64,000 bases of DNA. Source: Geomonas subterranea. GTDB lineage: Bacteria; Desulfobacterota; Desulfuromonadia; Geobacterales; Geobacteraceae. The position numbers were made by a program, and so were the translations under genes. The notes beneath the pieces were generated by a model. The model saw nothing but the letters and a program-made list of their open reading frames with translations, ran no database searches and had not been told where the DNA came from. The stretch covers positions 4,394,501 to 4,458,500 of the forward strand of contig NZ_CP077683.1 in NCBI RefSeq assembly GCF_019063845.1. The letters run 5' to 3'. Below, piece after piece: positions 27,673-37,880 of this stretch; position 1 is the stretch's first letter; every line of letters starts with the position of its first letter.

Positions 27673-29676
27673 ATGAAAAAAGCAGTTGTAGAAGCAGGAA
27701 TCCACCCGGAGAAAGGTTCGGATCTGGCAACTGTCCAGTCGCTGGATGGGATCATTGGGAACGTGAGCGGTCGTGTGCGCACGAACCTGGTGGCGGCACT
27801 CGTGATGATCCTGCTGTTCTCCGGATTCTGTGTCACTTCTTACTTCATGCCTAACGCCAACGCGTGGCCGACCAAGTACGGCTCCTGCAGCAACTCGGGC
27901 TGCCACGTGCAGATAGACCCCGACGCCACCATCACCACCGCCATCAACGGCGTGGTGGGGACCTCGGTGACCGTCGCTGCGGGCGGCACCTTCGAGGTGG
28001 ACTGGAAGTTCACCAACGTGACCAACGCCGCCGGCGGCCAAGTCGGCGTCGGCGTTGAGATCAACCTCCCCACCGGATGGGGCCTTGCCAAGGGTACCGT
28101 GAACTCCCCGGCCATTCCCGGGTGGAACGCTGTCTGGGATGCCGCCGACGGCGTCCCCGCCGGCTGGGCCACCGCGAACTCCTACAGCGCCGCAGTGCAA
28201 TATCCGGCCAGCCCGGTGGGTTACACCATCAACTACGACACCACCGCCTGGGACACCGGCACCAGAAACGCGGCCTACGACAACGCCACCGCTGGCAAGG
28301 ACCTGGACGGCATCGCCGACAACATGGGTGCCGACGCCATCGTGACGGTTCCGGCCGGCACCGCCGCGGGCAGTTACCAGGTCGCGGTGCTCGGCGTCGG
28401 CCACGACTCCGCGAAATCCCACGTGGAGCAGATCATCACGGTCACCGTCACCAGCGGCGGCGGGGGCGACACGACGAAGCCTGTGGTATCGGCAGGCTTC
28501 GCGGCCACGACGCCGTCGCTCTCAAAGACCATCCCTGTTTCCGGTTTCGCAGCCACCGACAACACCGGGGTTACCGGGTACATCATCACCACCAGCTCTA
28601 CCGCACCGCTTGCCGGCGCAGCAGGGTGGACCGCTACCGCACCGACCAGCTACACCGTGGCCGCCGACGGCAGCTACACTCTTTACCCCTGGGCCAAGGA
28701 TGCAGCGGGTAACGTGTCCAACGTGTACGCCTCGCCGGTTGCCGTCTTCGTCGACTCGACCAAGCCGGTGGTAAGTGCGGGCTTTGCCGCCACGACGCCG
28801 TCGCTGTCGCGCACCATCACCGTGTCCGGGTTTGCGGCCACCGACGCCAACGGTGTTACCGGCTACATGATCACCACCAGCTCCACCGCACCGCTTGCGG
28901 GTGACGCGGGCTGGCTCGGGACCGCGCCCACCAACTACACGGTGGCCTCTGATGGCAGCTTCACCCTGTACCCCTGGGCCAAGGACACCTACGGCAACGT
29001 CTCCGCGGTGTACGGCACGCCGGTCGCGGTAGTGGTCGACACTGTGCAGCCGACGGTGTCCAGCACGGTGCCGGTGAACGGCGCTACCGGGACCAACCTG
29101 AACGGCGCGGTGACCCTGAACTTCAGCGAGAACATCAACTGCACCACGGTGACCACCAGCACGGTGACCATCTCTCCGGCGGTTGGCTGGACCAGGTCCA
29201 GCTGCTCCGGGACCCAGGCGGTGTTCGCCCCCTCCGGCCAGGCCAACACCACAACTTACACGGTGACCGTCGGTGCGGCGGTGGCTGATACTGCGGGCAA
29301 CACGGTGGCCGCCAGCTACCCCTTCAGCTACACCACCTCGGCCCCGGCCCCGAACAACGCTCCGGGCGCGCCGGCCACGCTGGTTCAGTACAAGAGCGAC
29401 GGCACCACGGTGCTGACCAAGGGCCTGTACACCAACCTGACCACGCTGGTCTTCAAGGGTACGGTGACCGACCCGGACAGCGACACCGTGCAGCTTGACA
29501 TCGAGCTTGTCGACGTCGCCGCCGGCTTCACCGGCACCCCGACCTGCAGCAGCACCCTGGTCACCAGCGGCAGCACCGCGGCGGCGACCTGCAGCGGAAT
29601 TCTCAACGGGCGTTTCAAATGGCAGGCTCGCGCCACCGACAGCAAGGGCGCGACCGGCAGCTGGACGCAATACTAG
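27673..29676 (+). CDS. Exported Ig-like protein with one CX4CH heme motif (unit A)
   Basis: A 667-residue protein. An extended N-terminus of about 40 residues (MKKAVVEAGIHPEKG...) precedes a hydrophobic export segment ending NANA, then WPTKYGSCSNSGCHVQIDP with a single CX4CH. A beta domain follows (FEVDWKFTNVTNAAGGQVG), then two Ig-like repeats (TTPSLSKTIPVSGFAATD and TTPSLSRTITVSGFAATD), a bacterial Ig-like Big_5 domain (DTVQPTVSSTVPVNGATG) and an incomplete FN3-like domain ending GSWTQY. It may be a surface scaffold or adhesin carrying a redox centre (inference). It ends 13 nt before the next gene. Its N-terminal third resembles that gene, whereas the unit B counterpart has a different N-terminus. 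Confidence 0.88.
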   Translation: MKKAVVEAGIHPEKGSDLATVQSLDGIIGNVSGRVRTNLVAALVMILLFSGFCVTSYFMPNANAWPTKYGSCSNSGCHVQIDPDATITTAINGVVGTSVTVAAGGTFEVDWKFTNVTNAAGGQVGVGVEINLPTGWGLAKGTVNSPAIPGWNAVWDAADGVPAGWATANSYSAAVQYPASPVGYTINYDTTAWDTGTRNAAYDNATAGKDLDGIADNMGADAIVTVPAGTAAGSYQVAVLGVGHDSAKSHVEQIITVTVTSGGGGDTTKPVVSAGFAATTPSLSKTIPVSGFAATDNTGVTGYIITTSSTAPLAGAAGWTATAPTSYTVAADGSYTLYPWAKDAAGNVSNVYASPVAVFVDSTKPVVSAGFAATTPSLSRTITVSGFAATDANGVTGYMITTSSTAPLAGDAGWLGTAPTNYTVASDGSFTLYPWAKDTYGNVSAVYGTPVAVVVDTVQPTVSSTVPVNGATGTNLNGAVTLNFSENINCTTVTTSTVTISPAVGWTRSSCSGTQAVFAPSGQANTTTYTVTVGAAVADTAGNTVAASYPFSYTTSAPAPNNAPGAPATLVQYKSDGTTVLTKGLYTNLTTLVFKGTVTDPDSDTVQLDIELVDVAAGFTGTPTCSSTLVTSGSTAAATCSGILNGRFKWQARATDSKGATGSWTQY

Positions 29677-29689
29677 ATAGGAGCGCTCG

Positions 29690-32600
29690 ATGAAGGATTT
29701 GAGGAGATCGATGAGAGAGTCGACAACTCAGGAAACAGTTGAAGCTGCATCCGGTGTGGGACTGCTGCGCAACATGAGCGGCAGGACCCGCATGAACCTG
29801 ATCGGGTCGTTGGTGCTGGCGCTGCTTATCGCTGTGTTCTGCGTCACCAACTGGTTCATGCCGCATAACGCTGACGCGTGGCCGACCAAGTACGGCTCCT
29901 GCAGCGCCTCGGGCTGCCATGTGCAGATTGACCCGAACGCAACCATCACCACAGCCATCAACGGCGTGGTGGGGACCTCGGTGACGGTTGCCCCCGGGGG
30001 GACCTTCGAGGTGGACTGGAAGGTGACCAACGTGACCAACGCCGCGGGCGGCCAGATCGGCGTGGGCGTCGAGATCAACCTGCCGACCGGCTGGGGTCTC
30101 ACCAAAGGTACGGTGAACAACCCGGCGATCCCCGGGTGGAACAGCGTCTGGGATGCGGCTGACGGCGTCCCCGCCGGCTGGGCCACCGCCAACTCCTACA
30201 GCGCTTCGGGCGAGTACCCGGCGAGCCCGGTCGGTTACACCATCAACTACGACACCACCGCGTGGGACACCGGGAACAGGAACGCGGCGTTCGACAACGC
30301 ATCAGCCGGCGACCTTGACGGCATCGCCGACAACATGGGTGCCGACGCCATCGTGACGGTCCCGGCCGGCACGGCCAACGGCACCTATACCATTGTGGTC
30401 TTGGGTGTCGGCCACGACTCCTCCAAATCGCACGTCGAACAGGCGATCACCGTCACAGTCTCCTCCGGCGGCGGTGGCGATACCACCAAGCCGGTGGTAA
30501 CGGCCGGGTTCGCCGCCACCAACCCGGCCACTACCTGGACCATCCCGGTTTCCGGCTTCGCCGCGACCGACAACACCGGCGTGACCGGCTACATGATCAC
30601 CACCAGCGCCACCGCACCGCTTGCCGGAGCGGCAGGCTGGACCGCTACCGCACCGACCAGCTACACCGTCACCGCCGACGGCAGCTACACCCTGTACCCC
30701 TGGGCCAAGGACGCGGCGGGTAACGTCTCCGCCGTGTACGCCTCCCCGGTTACTGTCCTCGTCGACAGCGTGCACCCGAGCGTTTCCAGCACCGTCCCGA
30801 CCAGCGGCGCCACCGGCATTACCCCGGACAGCACCGTTACCCTGAACTTCAGTGAGGCGGTCAACTGCGCCACGGTGACCACTACCAGCGTTACCATTGC
30901 GCCTGCGGTCACCTGGACCAAGACCAGCTGCTCCGGCAGCCAGGCAATCTTCACCCCGACGGGCCAGGCGGCCAATACCCCCTACACCGTCACCGCAGGG
31001 ACCGGCATCACCGACAGCGTTGGCAACGCGATGAACAGCTCCTATCCGTTCAGCTACACCACCGCGACCGCAATCGTCCGCCCCGATACCGCGATCAGCG
31101 CCCCGGCGGCAGCCGCAGTACTCTCCACCAGCCCGGCAGCCATCACCGGTAGCGCCACCGCAGGGACCAACGCCCTCGGCTCGGTGCAGGTGTCCACCAA
31201 TAACGGCTCCACCTGGAGCGCGGCAACCGGCACCTCCGCCTGGTCCTTCTCCTGGACCCTGCCTGCCGAGGACTACGTAACCCACACCATCCTCGCCAAG
31301 GCCGTGGACAGCGCCTCCAACGAGGATACCACCCCGGCCTCGGTCACCGTGATCGTCGATACCGTGGCCCCGGCCGGCCTTACCAACACCGCTCCGGCCA
31401 ACCTGGCCACCAACCAGGCGCTCACCACTTCGCTTTCCTCCGGTACCGCCACCGACGCAAACACCAGCGCCGCGGTGCAGTACTTCTTCGAGCTGGCCAC
31501 CGACAGCGGCTTCACCACCGGCGTACAGCAAAGCGGCTGGCAGACCACCAGGACCTTCGCACCGACGCTCACCGGCGGCACTACTTATTACTGGCACGTG
31601 AGGGCGAAGGACGCGGCGGGCAACACCAGCGCCTACACCACCACCTGGAGCTTCAGCACCATCGCGCCGACCGCGCCGAACGTTCCCTCCGCCAGCCAGT
31701 ACCAGGCAGATGGCAGCACCGCCATCGCCCAGGCTGGGACCGCGACCAGCACCTCCGTGGTGGTCAAGTCGGCCGTCACCGACGTGAACGGCGACAACGT
31801 GACCCTCCAGGTGGAGATGATCACCAACGCCAACACCTTCTCCGGTACGCCGAACTGCTCCTCGGTCGCAGTGGCCAGCGGCTCGACCGCTTCCGCCACC
31901 TGCACCGGCCTGACCGACGGGCTCGCCTACAAGTGGCGCGCCCGCACCACCGACGGCACCCTGAATAGCGCCTGGGTCGACTTCGGCGCAAGCAACCCTG
32001 ACTTCACCGTCACGGTCCCCAACACGACCCCGGCCGCCCCGACCGCCCTGGCCCAGTACCAGGCCGACGGCACCACAGCCATCACCACCGGCGGCACCGC
32101 CTCCAGCAACGTGGTGGTCATCGGCGCCACCGTCGACGGCGGCAACGCCGACCCGGTCCTCCTAGAGGTCGACCTGAACAACGACGGCATTGCCGACTGC
32201 GCAAGCCCCTACGTCACCGGCCCGGCCACCGCCAAGGCGATCTGCAACGGTCTCGCCGACGGCTCCTACGACTGGAGGGTGAGGGCGAAAGACAGCAAGG
32301 CCGTAGCCAGCGCCTGGACCGCCTTCACCGGCACCCCGGACTTCCTGGTCTCCACCGGCCTCGACTTCGGCGTCGACACCACCCCGCCGACGGACGGCAT
32401 CGCCAGCGCCACCTCCGGCGACGGCTACATCACCGTGAGCTGGACAGCGGCAACCGACTCGGGCGCGGGCCTCGACCCGCTCAACACCTACAAACTCGTC
32501 AAATCCAGCGTGTCCACTCCGGCCGACTGCTCGGCCGCGGCGCTCTACACCGGCAACGGCACTTCGTACTTCGACAGCGCCGTCACTAACGGCAGCACCT

Positions 32601-35600
32601 ATTACTATAGGGTGTGCGCCCTGGACGAAGTCGCCAACCTCTCCGCAGGCGTGACCGTGTCGGGATCCCCCTCCACCATCGCGCTCCCGGAAACCACCAT
32701 CACCGCCCCGGCCGCCAACACCGTGGTCACCACCGGGCCGGTGTCCATCACCGGCGGCACCAGCGCCGGCGCCAACCCGGTAGCATCGGTTCAGGTCTCC
32801 ACCAATAACGGCACCACCTGGGCTGCCGCCACCGGCACCGCCCCCTGGTTCTTCACCTGGGCACCCCCCACCGAGGACTACGTCGCGCACACCATCCTCG
32901 CCAAGGGTGTCGATAGCCTCGGCTACGCCGACGCCACCCCGGCCCAGGTCGTGGTCCGCGTCGACAACGTGGCGCCGGCCAACGTCGCCAACGCGACCCC
33001 GGCCAACCTCGCCACCAACGTGGCGCTGGCGACCAGCCTGACCTCGGCCACCGCAACCGACGCCAACACGAGCGCGGCGCTGCAGTACTTCTTCGAGGTC
33101 GCCACCGACAACACCTTCACCACCGGGGTGCAGCAAAGCGGCTGGCAGACTGCCAAGACCTTCGCCCCGACCCTCGCCAGCGCCAATTCCTACTACTGGC
33201 ACGTGAGGGCGATGGACGCGGCGGGCAACATCTCCGCCTACTCAACTACCTGGAGCTTCAGCACCATCGGCCAGAGCGGGCCGGACGCCCCGGTCGCCGC
33301 CCAGTACCAGGCCGACGGCACCACCGCCATCGCCCAGGCCGGCACCGCGACCGGCTCCACCGTGGTCATCAAGGCACCCGTCTCCGACCCCAACGGTGAC
33401 AACGTCACCCTGCAGGTCGAGGTGATCACCAACGGCAACGCCTTCGCCGGCGTCGCCAACTGCTCCTCCATCGCCGTAACCAGCGGCTCGACCGCTTCGG
33501 CAGCCTGCTCCGGCCTCACCGACGGGCTCTCCTACAAGTGGCGCGCCCGCACCACCGACGGCACCTACAACAGCGCCTGGGTGGACTTCGGCGGCAGCGA
33601 CCCCGACTTCACGGTTTCGTTCGCCAACGCGACCCCGGCCGCACCGACCGCCCTGGCGCAGTTCCAGGCTGACGGCACCACGGCCATCGCTAGCGGCGCT
33701 GCCGCTTCCACCAACGTGGTGGTCATCGGCGCCACCGTCGACGGCGGCAACGGCGACGCGGTCCTCCTCGAGGTCGACCTGAACAACGACGGCATCGCCG
33801 ACTGCGCGAGCCCCTACGTCACCGGTCCGGCCACGGCGCAGGCGGTCTGCGGCGGCCTCGCCGACGGCTCCTTCGACTGGAGGGTGAGGGCGAAGGACGG
33901 CAAGGGCGCCATTAGCGCCTGGACCTCCTTCACCGGCACCCCGGACTTCACCGTGGGCACCGGCCTCGACTTCGCGGTCGACACCACCCCGCCGACCGAC
34001 GGCAGCGCGAGCGATTCCTCCGGCGATGGCTACATCAAGATCAGCTGGAGCGCCGCAAGCGACGCCGGCGCCGGCCTCGATCCTGTTAATACCTATAAGG
34101 TGGTCAAGTCGAGCGTATCCACCCCGGCTGACTGCTCCGGTACCGCGCTCTACAGCGGCAACGGCACCTCCTACTTCGACAACGCCGTCGTGAACGGCAC
34201 CACCTACTACTACAGGGTCTGCGCACTGGACGAAGTCGGTAACCTCTCCGCAGGTACCACCATCTCCGGTTCGGCCTCGGCCATCGCGCTCCCCGATACC
34301 ACGATAAGTGCTCCGGCAGCCAACGCCGTCATCACCACCGGTCCGGTGTCCATAACCGGTGCCGCGAGCGCCGGCGCCAATCCGCTGGCCTCGGTCCAGG
34401 TCTCCACCAACAACGGCACCACCTGGGCAGCCGCCAGCGGCACCACCTCATGGTCCTTCACCTGGGCACCGTCCACCGAGGACTACGTGGCGCACACCAT
34501 CCTCGCCAAGGGCGTGGATAGCCTCGGCTACGCCGACGCCACCCCGGCCCAGGTCACTGTCCGCGTCGATAACGTTGCCCCGGCAGGGCTCAACAACTCG
34601 GCTCCGGCCAACCTGGCCCCCGCAGTGGCGCTTAACTCCGTTCTCACCTCGACCAGCGCTACCGACGGCAACACCTCGGCCGCGGTGCAGTACTTCTTCG
34701 AAATCGCCACCAACTCCGGCTTCACCACCGGGGTGCAGCAAAGCGGCTGGCAGGCCGGCACCAGCTTCGCGCCGACCCTGGCACCGGGCACCCAGTACTT
34801 CTGGCACGTAATGGCAAGGGACGCTGCTGGCAACACTACTGCCTACACCACCACCTGGAGCTTCACCTCCAGCGTTGTGGCCCCTGAGACCGTCCTCTCC
34901 GCTCCCGCCGCCGGCACCGTCTTCTCGACCTCGCCGGCTGCAATCAGCGGTACCGCGACCGCCGGCACCAACGCGCTCGGCTCGATACAGGTATCCGTGA
35001 ACAACGGCACCTCCTGGAACACAGCCGCCGGCACCGGCACCTGGAGCTACTCCTGGACCCTGCCCGCCGAGGATTACGTAGCGCACACCATCCTGGCGCG
35101 CGCGGTCGACAACGCTTCCAACGCCGACCCGACGCCTGCCAGCGTCTCGGTCTACGTCGATACCGTGGCTCCGACCGGCTTCGCCAACTCGACCCCGGCC
35201 AACCTGGCCACCTCCGTGGCGACGACCACCTCGCTGACCACGACCGCGGCGACCGACGCCAACACCACGGCATCGGTGCAATACTTCTTCGAGGTAGCCA
35301 CCGACTCCGGCTTCACCACAGGGGTGCAGCAGAGCACCTGGCAGACGGGCCTCAGCTTCGCGCCGACCCTCGCCTACGGCACCACCTACTACTGGCACCT
35401 GAGGACCAAGGACGCCGCCGGCAACATCTCGGCCTACAGCACCACCACGAGCTTCACCACCGCGGCGGCCGTCACCACGGTCGGCCAGGGCACCGGCGAG
35501 ATCAGCCTCACCATCGCACCGGGAGCCACAGAGATCGATCTCGACACCTTCACCCTGGCTACCCAGGCGGGCACCGACACCGTCGCCGGCCTGACCGTGA

Positions 35601-37837
35601 CCCTCGCCAACGGTACCTGGGCGGGCATCGCCTCCATCAACGTGACCGATGACACCGGCACCACCGTCTACGGCACCGCCAACCCGGCGTCGAACACGGT
35701 GGCCATCACCCTGACCACCCCGATCACGGTGACCACGACGCCGACCCAGTACGTCCTGGTGATCAACGCCAAGACGGCGGTGGCCATGCCGGCACCTCCG
35801 GGTGCCAGCTACGCCGTCACCGGCACGGTGACCGCGATCACCTCCAGCAACCCGAAATCGTACGGCGACACCGCCTCGGCCACCGTCACCATCGACAACC
35901 TTTCCCCGGCCAACGTCACCTCCGCAGGCGGGGCGGCGGGTGTTGCCTCCAACTCGCTGTACTGGACCAACCCGGCCGACTCCGACTTCGCCGGCATCGT
36001 GGTGCTGCGCCGCGCCGGCAGCGCAGTCACCGATACGCCGGTCGAGGGGACCAACTACCTCACCGGCAGCATCATCGGCTCCAGCACCGTCGCCTACGCG
36101 GGCAGCCTCAACAACTTCGTCGATGCCCCGCTAACCAACGGCACGGTCTACTACTATAAGATCTTCGCAGTGGACGCCCGCGGCAACTACACCGCGACCG
36201 GCGTAGCAGTCGGCCCCTACACCCCGGTGCGCACCGCATGGGCCAACAGCCCGATGCTGCACACCTCCACCACCACCGGTTCTACCAAGTGGAGTGCCAA
36301 CGGTGGCTGGGGCGAGCCCGGCAAGAAGTACGGCGCCTTCACCTGCGCCACCTGCCACAACATGAGCACCCCAAACATCATGCGCGCCGTCACCAGCGTA
36401 GCGACCGGCGACGGCAGCAACTGGGCTACCAACAACAGCCCGACCATCGCGGTCTCGTACCTCAACCCGGCGACCGACAAGGGGAACGACTCGACGCATG
36501 CCACCTCGAACCGCATCTGCGAGGTGTGCCACAGCCAGACCAGCTTCCACAAGTACAACAACCCGACGGCGAACCACAACGGCACCGTTAACTGCACCCA
36601 GTGCCACTCGCACAACGCAGGCTTCAAGGGCTCCGGCGGCAGCTGCCTCCTGTGCCACAACTCTCCGCGCGGCGTGCGTCAGCAGGTCGTGGGCGCCACC
36701 CTGGGCTCCACCGGCGACGACTTTGTGCGCCCGTCCAGGCACATCAAGAACACCACCGTCAAGAACGTGGACTGCATCATCTGCCACGCCGAGGGCGACA
36801 CCACTTCGACTGAGACCTCGGTTAAACAGGTGAGCCTCCACGGTACCAGCGGCGCGCCGGTCCTCTTAAGGAACGTCGACAGCCAGGGCAACCCCGGCAC
36901 CGCCGGCACCAACTACTGGTCCTGGCCGGGGCGCCGCGCGGGTGGCACCGCCATCAGCTCCACCGACCGCGACAACATGGACCGCTTCTGCGTCAACTGC
37001 CACGACTCCGACGGCGCCAGCACCATCACCGTCGATACGGCGGGTACCGCCATCACCACCGGCACCGCGCTGGCCAGGAAGCTGACCCCGTTCAACCCGC
37101 TGGACGGGGGCACGCCGCTGAACGTCAAGTCGCAGTTCAACTCCGGCATGGCAGTTGGCAGCGCCTACGCCAGCCATCACAACCTGAACATCTACACCAA
37201 GCGCTACACCGCGACCTACGCATCCACCTACGCCACCCGCGGCGGCTGGACCGGTAGTTCCAAGGACGGCGTCGCCATGACCTGGGATACCGGCCTGCAC
37301 TGCTCCGACTGCCACCTCAACGAGAGCAACGCTCACGGCGCGCGTAACGCGACCCGGATGCTGCAGGATAAAAACGGTGCAGATGCCGCAGCTTCCAACA
37401 CCAACGACGGCAGCGCTACCTTCGTCTGCTACCGTTGCCACCTGAGCACGGTCTACAACTACGCCAACGTCACCGTGACGGGCAAGGCGAGGATTGAGCA
37501 CAGCAGCTTTGACAACGTTCCCTGGACCGTCGGCTCCTACAACGACCATGGCATCGTCTGCTTCAACTGCCACATGGGCGGCGGGGTCAACAACATCGGC
37601 GGCATCCACGGTAACAACCGTTCCATCACCACCCTGACCCAGGGGGCCACCAAGAGCTACCGCTTCATCTACGGCGCCGAGCTCGGTCTCAACATCTCGG
37701 ATGCCAACTGGTCCACCACCACGGCGCCGACCTGCTATACCGCCTCCTCGACCTGGGGCGGCGCCTGCAATAAGCACGACGGCTCCGCAGGCACCGGCAG
37801 GATAGGTACGCCGAACTACGCAAGACCTCTGCAGTAA
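29690..37837 (+). CDS. Giant Ig/FN3 scaffold protein with C-terminal nine-heme module (unit A)
   Basis: A 2715-residue protein. It has an extended N-terminus MKDLRRSMRESTTQE, a hydrophobic segment around residues 43-60 ending HNADA, and WPTKYGSCSASGCH with a CX4CH at C71. A long series of Ig-like, Big_5 and FN3-like beta domains follows (repeats such as AAVQYFFELATDSGFTTGVQ and TYYYRVCALDEVGNLSAG), with two copies of a 535-residue block. From about C2219 there are nine CXXCH motifs: CATCH, CEVCH, CTQCH, CLLCH, CIICH, CVNCH, CSDCH, CYRCH and CFNCH. This suggests a long cell-surface stalk presenting a multiheme head (inference). It closes unit A, followed by a hairpin. The paralog at 50810 has one block fewer. 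Confidence 0.9.
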   Translation: MKDLRRSMRESTTQETVEAASGVGLLRNMSGRTRMNLIGSLVLALLIAVFCVTNWFMPHNADAWPTKYGSCSASGCHVQIDPNATITTAINGVVGTSVTVAPGGTFEVDWKVTNVTNAAGGQIGVGVEINLPTGWGLTKGTVNNPAIPGWNSVWDAADGVPAGWATANSYSASGEYPASPVGYTINYDTTAWDTGNRNAAFDNASAGDLDGIADNMGADAIVTVPAGTANGTYTIVVLGVGHDSSKSHVEQAITVTVSSGGGGDTTKPVVTAGFAATNPATTWTIPVSGFAATDNTGVTGYMITTSATAPLAGAAGWTATAPTSYTVTADGSYTLYPWAKDAAGNVSAVYASPVTVLVDSVHPSVSSTVPTSGATGITPDSTVTLNFSEAVNCATVTTTSVTIAPAVTWTKTSCSGSQAIFTPTGQAANTPYTVTAGTGITDSVGNAMNSSYPFSYTTATAIVRPDTAISAPAAAAVLSTSPAAITGSATAGTNALGSVQVSTNNGSTWSAATGTSAWSFSWTLPAEDYVTHTILAKAVDSASNEDTTPASVTVIVDTVAPAGLTNTAPANLATNQALTTSLSSGTATDANTSAAVQYFFELATDSGFTTGVQQSGWQTTRTFAPTLTGGTTYYWHVRAKDAAGNTSAYTTTWSFSTIAPTAPNVPSASQYQADGSTAIAQAGTATSTSVVVKSAVTDVNGDNVTLQVEMITNANTFSGTPNCSSVAVASGSTASATCTGLTDGLAYKWRARTTDGTLNSAWVDFGASNPDFTVTVPNTTPAAPTALAQYQADGTTAITTGGTASSNVVVIGATVDGGNADPVLLEVDLNNDGIADCASPYVTGPATAKAICNGLADGSYDWRVRAKDSKAVASAWTAFTGTPDFLVSTGLDFGVDTTPPTDGIASATSGDGYITVSWTAATDSGAGLDPLNTYKLVKSSVSTPADCSAAALYTGNGTSYFDSAVTNGSTYYYRVCALDEVANLSAGVTVSGSPSTIALPETTITAPAANTVVTTGPVSITGGTSAGANPVASVQVSTNNGTTWAAATGTAPWFFTWAPPTEDYVAHTILAKGVDSLGYADATPAQVVVRVDNVAPANVANATPANLATNVALATSLTSATATDANTSAALQYFFEVATDNTFTTGVQQSGWQTAKTFAPTLASANSYYWHVRAMDAAGNISAYSTTWSFSTIGQSGPDAPVAAQYQADGTTAIAQAGTATGSTVVIKAPVSDPNGDNVTLQVEVITNGNAFAGVANCSSIAVTSGSTASAACSGLTDGLSYKWRARTTDGTYNSAWVDFGGSDPDFTVSFANATPAAPTALAQFQADGTTAIASGAAASTNVVVIGATVDGGNGDAVLLEVDLNNDGIADCASPYVTGPATAQAVCGGLADGSFDWRVRAKDGKGAISAWTSFTGTPDFTVGTGLDFAVDTTPPTDGSASDSSGDGYIKISWSAASDAGAGLDPVNTYKVVKSSVSTPADCSGTALYSGNGTSYFDNAVVNGTTYYYRVCALDEVGNLSAGTTISGSASAIALPDTTISAPAANAVITTGPVSITGAASAGANPLASVQVSTNNGTTWAAASGTTSWSFTWAPSTEDYVAHTILAKGVDSLGYADATPAQVTVRVDNVAPAGLNNSAPANLAPAVALNSVLTSTSATDGNTSAAVQYFFEIATNSGFTTGVQQSGWQAGTSFAPTLAPGTQYFWHVMARDAAGNTTAYTTTWSFTSSVVAPETVLSAPAAGTVFSTSPAAISGTATAGTNALGSIQVSVNNGTSWNTAAGTGTWSYSWTLPAEDYVAHTILARAVDNASNADPTPASVSVYVDTVAPTGFANSTPANLATSVATTTSLTTTAATDANTTASVQYFFEVATDSGFTTGVQQSTWQTGLSFAPTLAYGTTYYWHLRTKDAAGNISAYSTTTSFTTAAAVTTVGQGTGEISLTIAPGATEIDLDTFTLATQAGTDTVAGLTVTLANGTWAGIASINVTDDTGTTVYGTANPASNTVAITLTTPITVTTTPTQYVLVINAKTAVAMPAPPGASYAVTGTVTAITSSNPKSYGDTASATVTIDNLSPANVTSAGGAAGVASNSLYWTNPADSDFAGIVVLRRAGSAVTDTPVEGTNYLTGSIIGSSTVAYAGSLNNFVDAPLTNGTVYYYKIFAVDARGNYTATGVAVGPYTPVRTAWANSPMLHTSTTTGSTKWSANGGWGEPGKKYGAFTCATCHNMSTPNIMRAVTSVATGDGSNWATNNSPTIAVSYLNPATDKGNDSTHATSNRICEVCHSQTSFHKYNNPTANHNGTVNCTQCHSHNAGFKGSGGSCLLCHNSPRGVRQQVVGATLGSTGDDFVRPSRHIKNTTVKNVDCIICHAEGDTTSTETSVKQVSLHGTSGAPVLLRNVDSQGNPGTAGTNYWSWPGRRAGGTAISSTDRDNMDRFCVNCHDSDGASTITVDTAGTAITTGTALARKLTPFNPLDGGTPLNVKSQFNSGMAVGSAYASHHNLNIYTKRYTATYASTYATRGGWTGSSKDGVAMTWDTGLHCSDCHLNESNAHGARNATRMLQDKNGADAAASNTNDGSATFVCYRCHLSTVYNYANVTVTGKARIEHSSFDNVPWTVGSYNDHGIVCFNCHMGGGVNNIGGIHGNNRSITTLTQGATKSYRFIYGAELGLNISDANWSTTTAPTCYTASSTWGGACNKHDGSAGTGRIGTPNYARPLQ
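31085..34294 (+). repeat. Tandem 1605-bp in-frame block, two copies
   Basis: Copy 1 is 31085-32689 (starts DTAISAPAAAAV) and copy 2 is 32690-34294 (starts ETTITAPAANTV); both are exactly 1605 bp, 535 codons. A third start (DTTISAPAANAV) follows at 34295 but diverges later. The unit B gene has the block once, at 52202-53806, again 1605 bp. Each block holds several Ig/FN3-like domains. Confidence 0.9.
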
Positions 37838-37841
37838 CCCC

Positions 37842-37880
37842 AGAGGGTGACGCCCCGGCAAGTCCGAGGCGTCACCCTCT
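37842..37880 (+). terminator. Hairpin at the end of operon unit A
   Basis: AGAGGGTGACGCC (37842-37854) and GGCGTCACCCTCT (37868-37880) form a perfect 13-bp stem with a 13-nt loop, starting 4 nt after the stop codon. No T tract follows, so termination may be incomplete and unit B could be partly read through. Confidence 0.6.

Larger units (their letters stand above)
14182..37837 (+). repeat. Cytochrome operon duplication, unit A (about 23.7 kb)
   Basis: Similarity with unit B begins at TGTAGGA (14182 here, 38238 there) and ends at the stop codon of the last gene (37837 and 57346). Gene order is the same except for the extra gene at 17978-20854 and one extra 1605-bp block inside 29690-37837. 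Those two differences, about 2.97 and 1.6 kb, account for the length difference of about 4.55 kb. Confidence 0.92.

Noticed and set aside
20851..28422. 2523-codon open frame on the minus strand, antisense to the 56-heme gene
   Set aside because: Shadow of the GC-rich, repeat-rich cytochrome gene: low-complexity Val/Ala/Gly/Arg composition and no domain. Similar antisense frames at 14306-17923, 38363-42172, 4051-6150 and 54503-57373 are rejected for the same reason.
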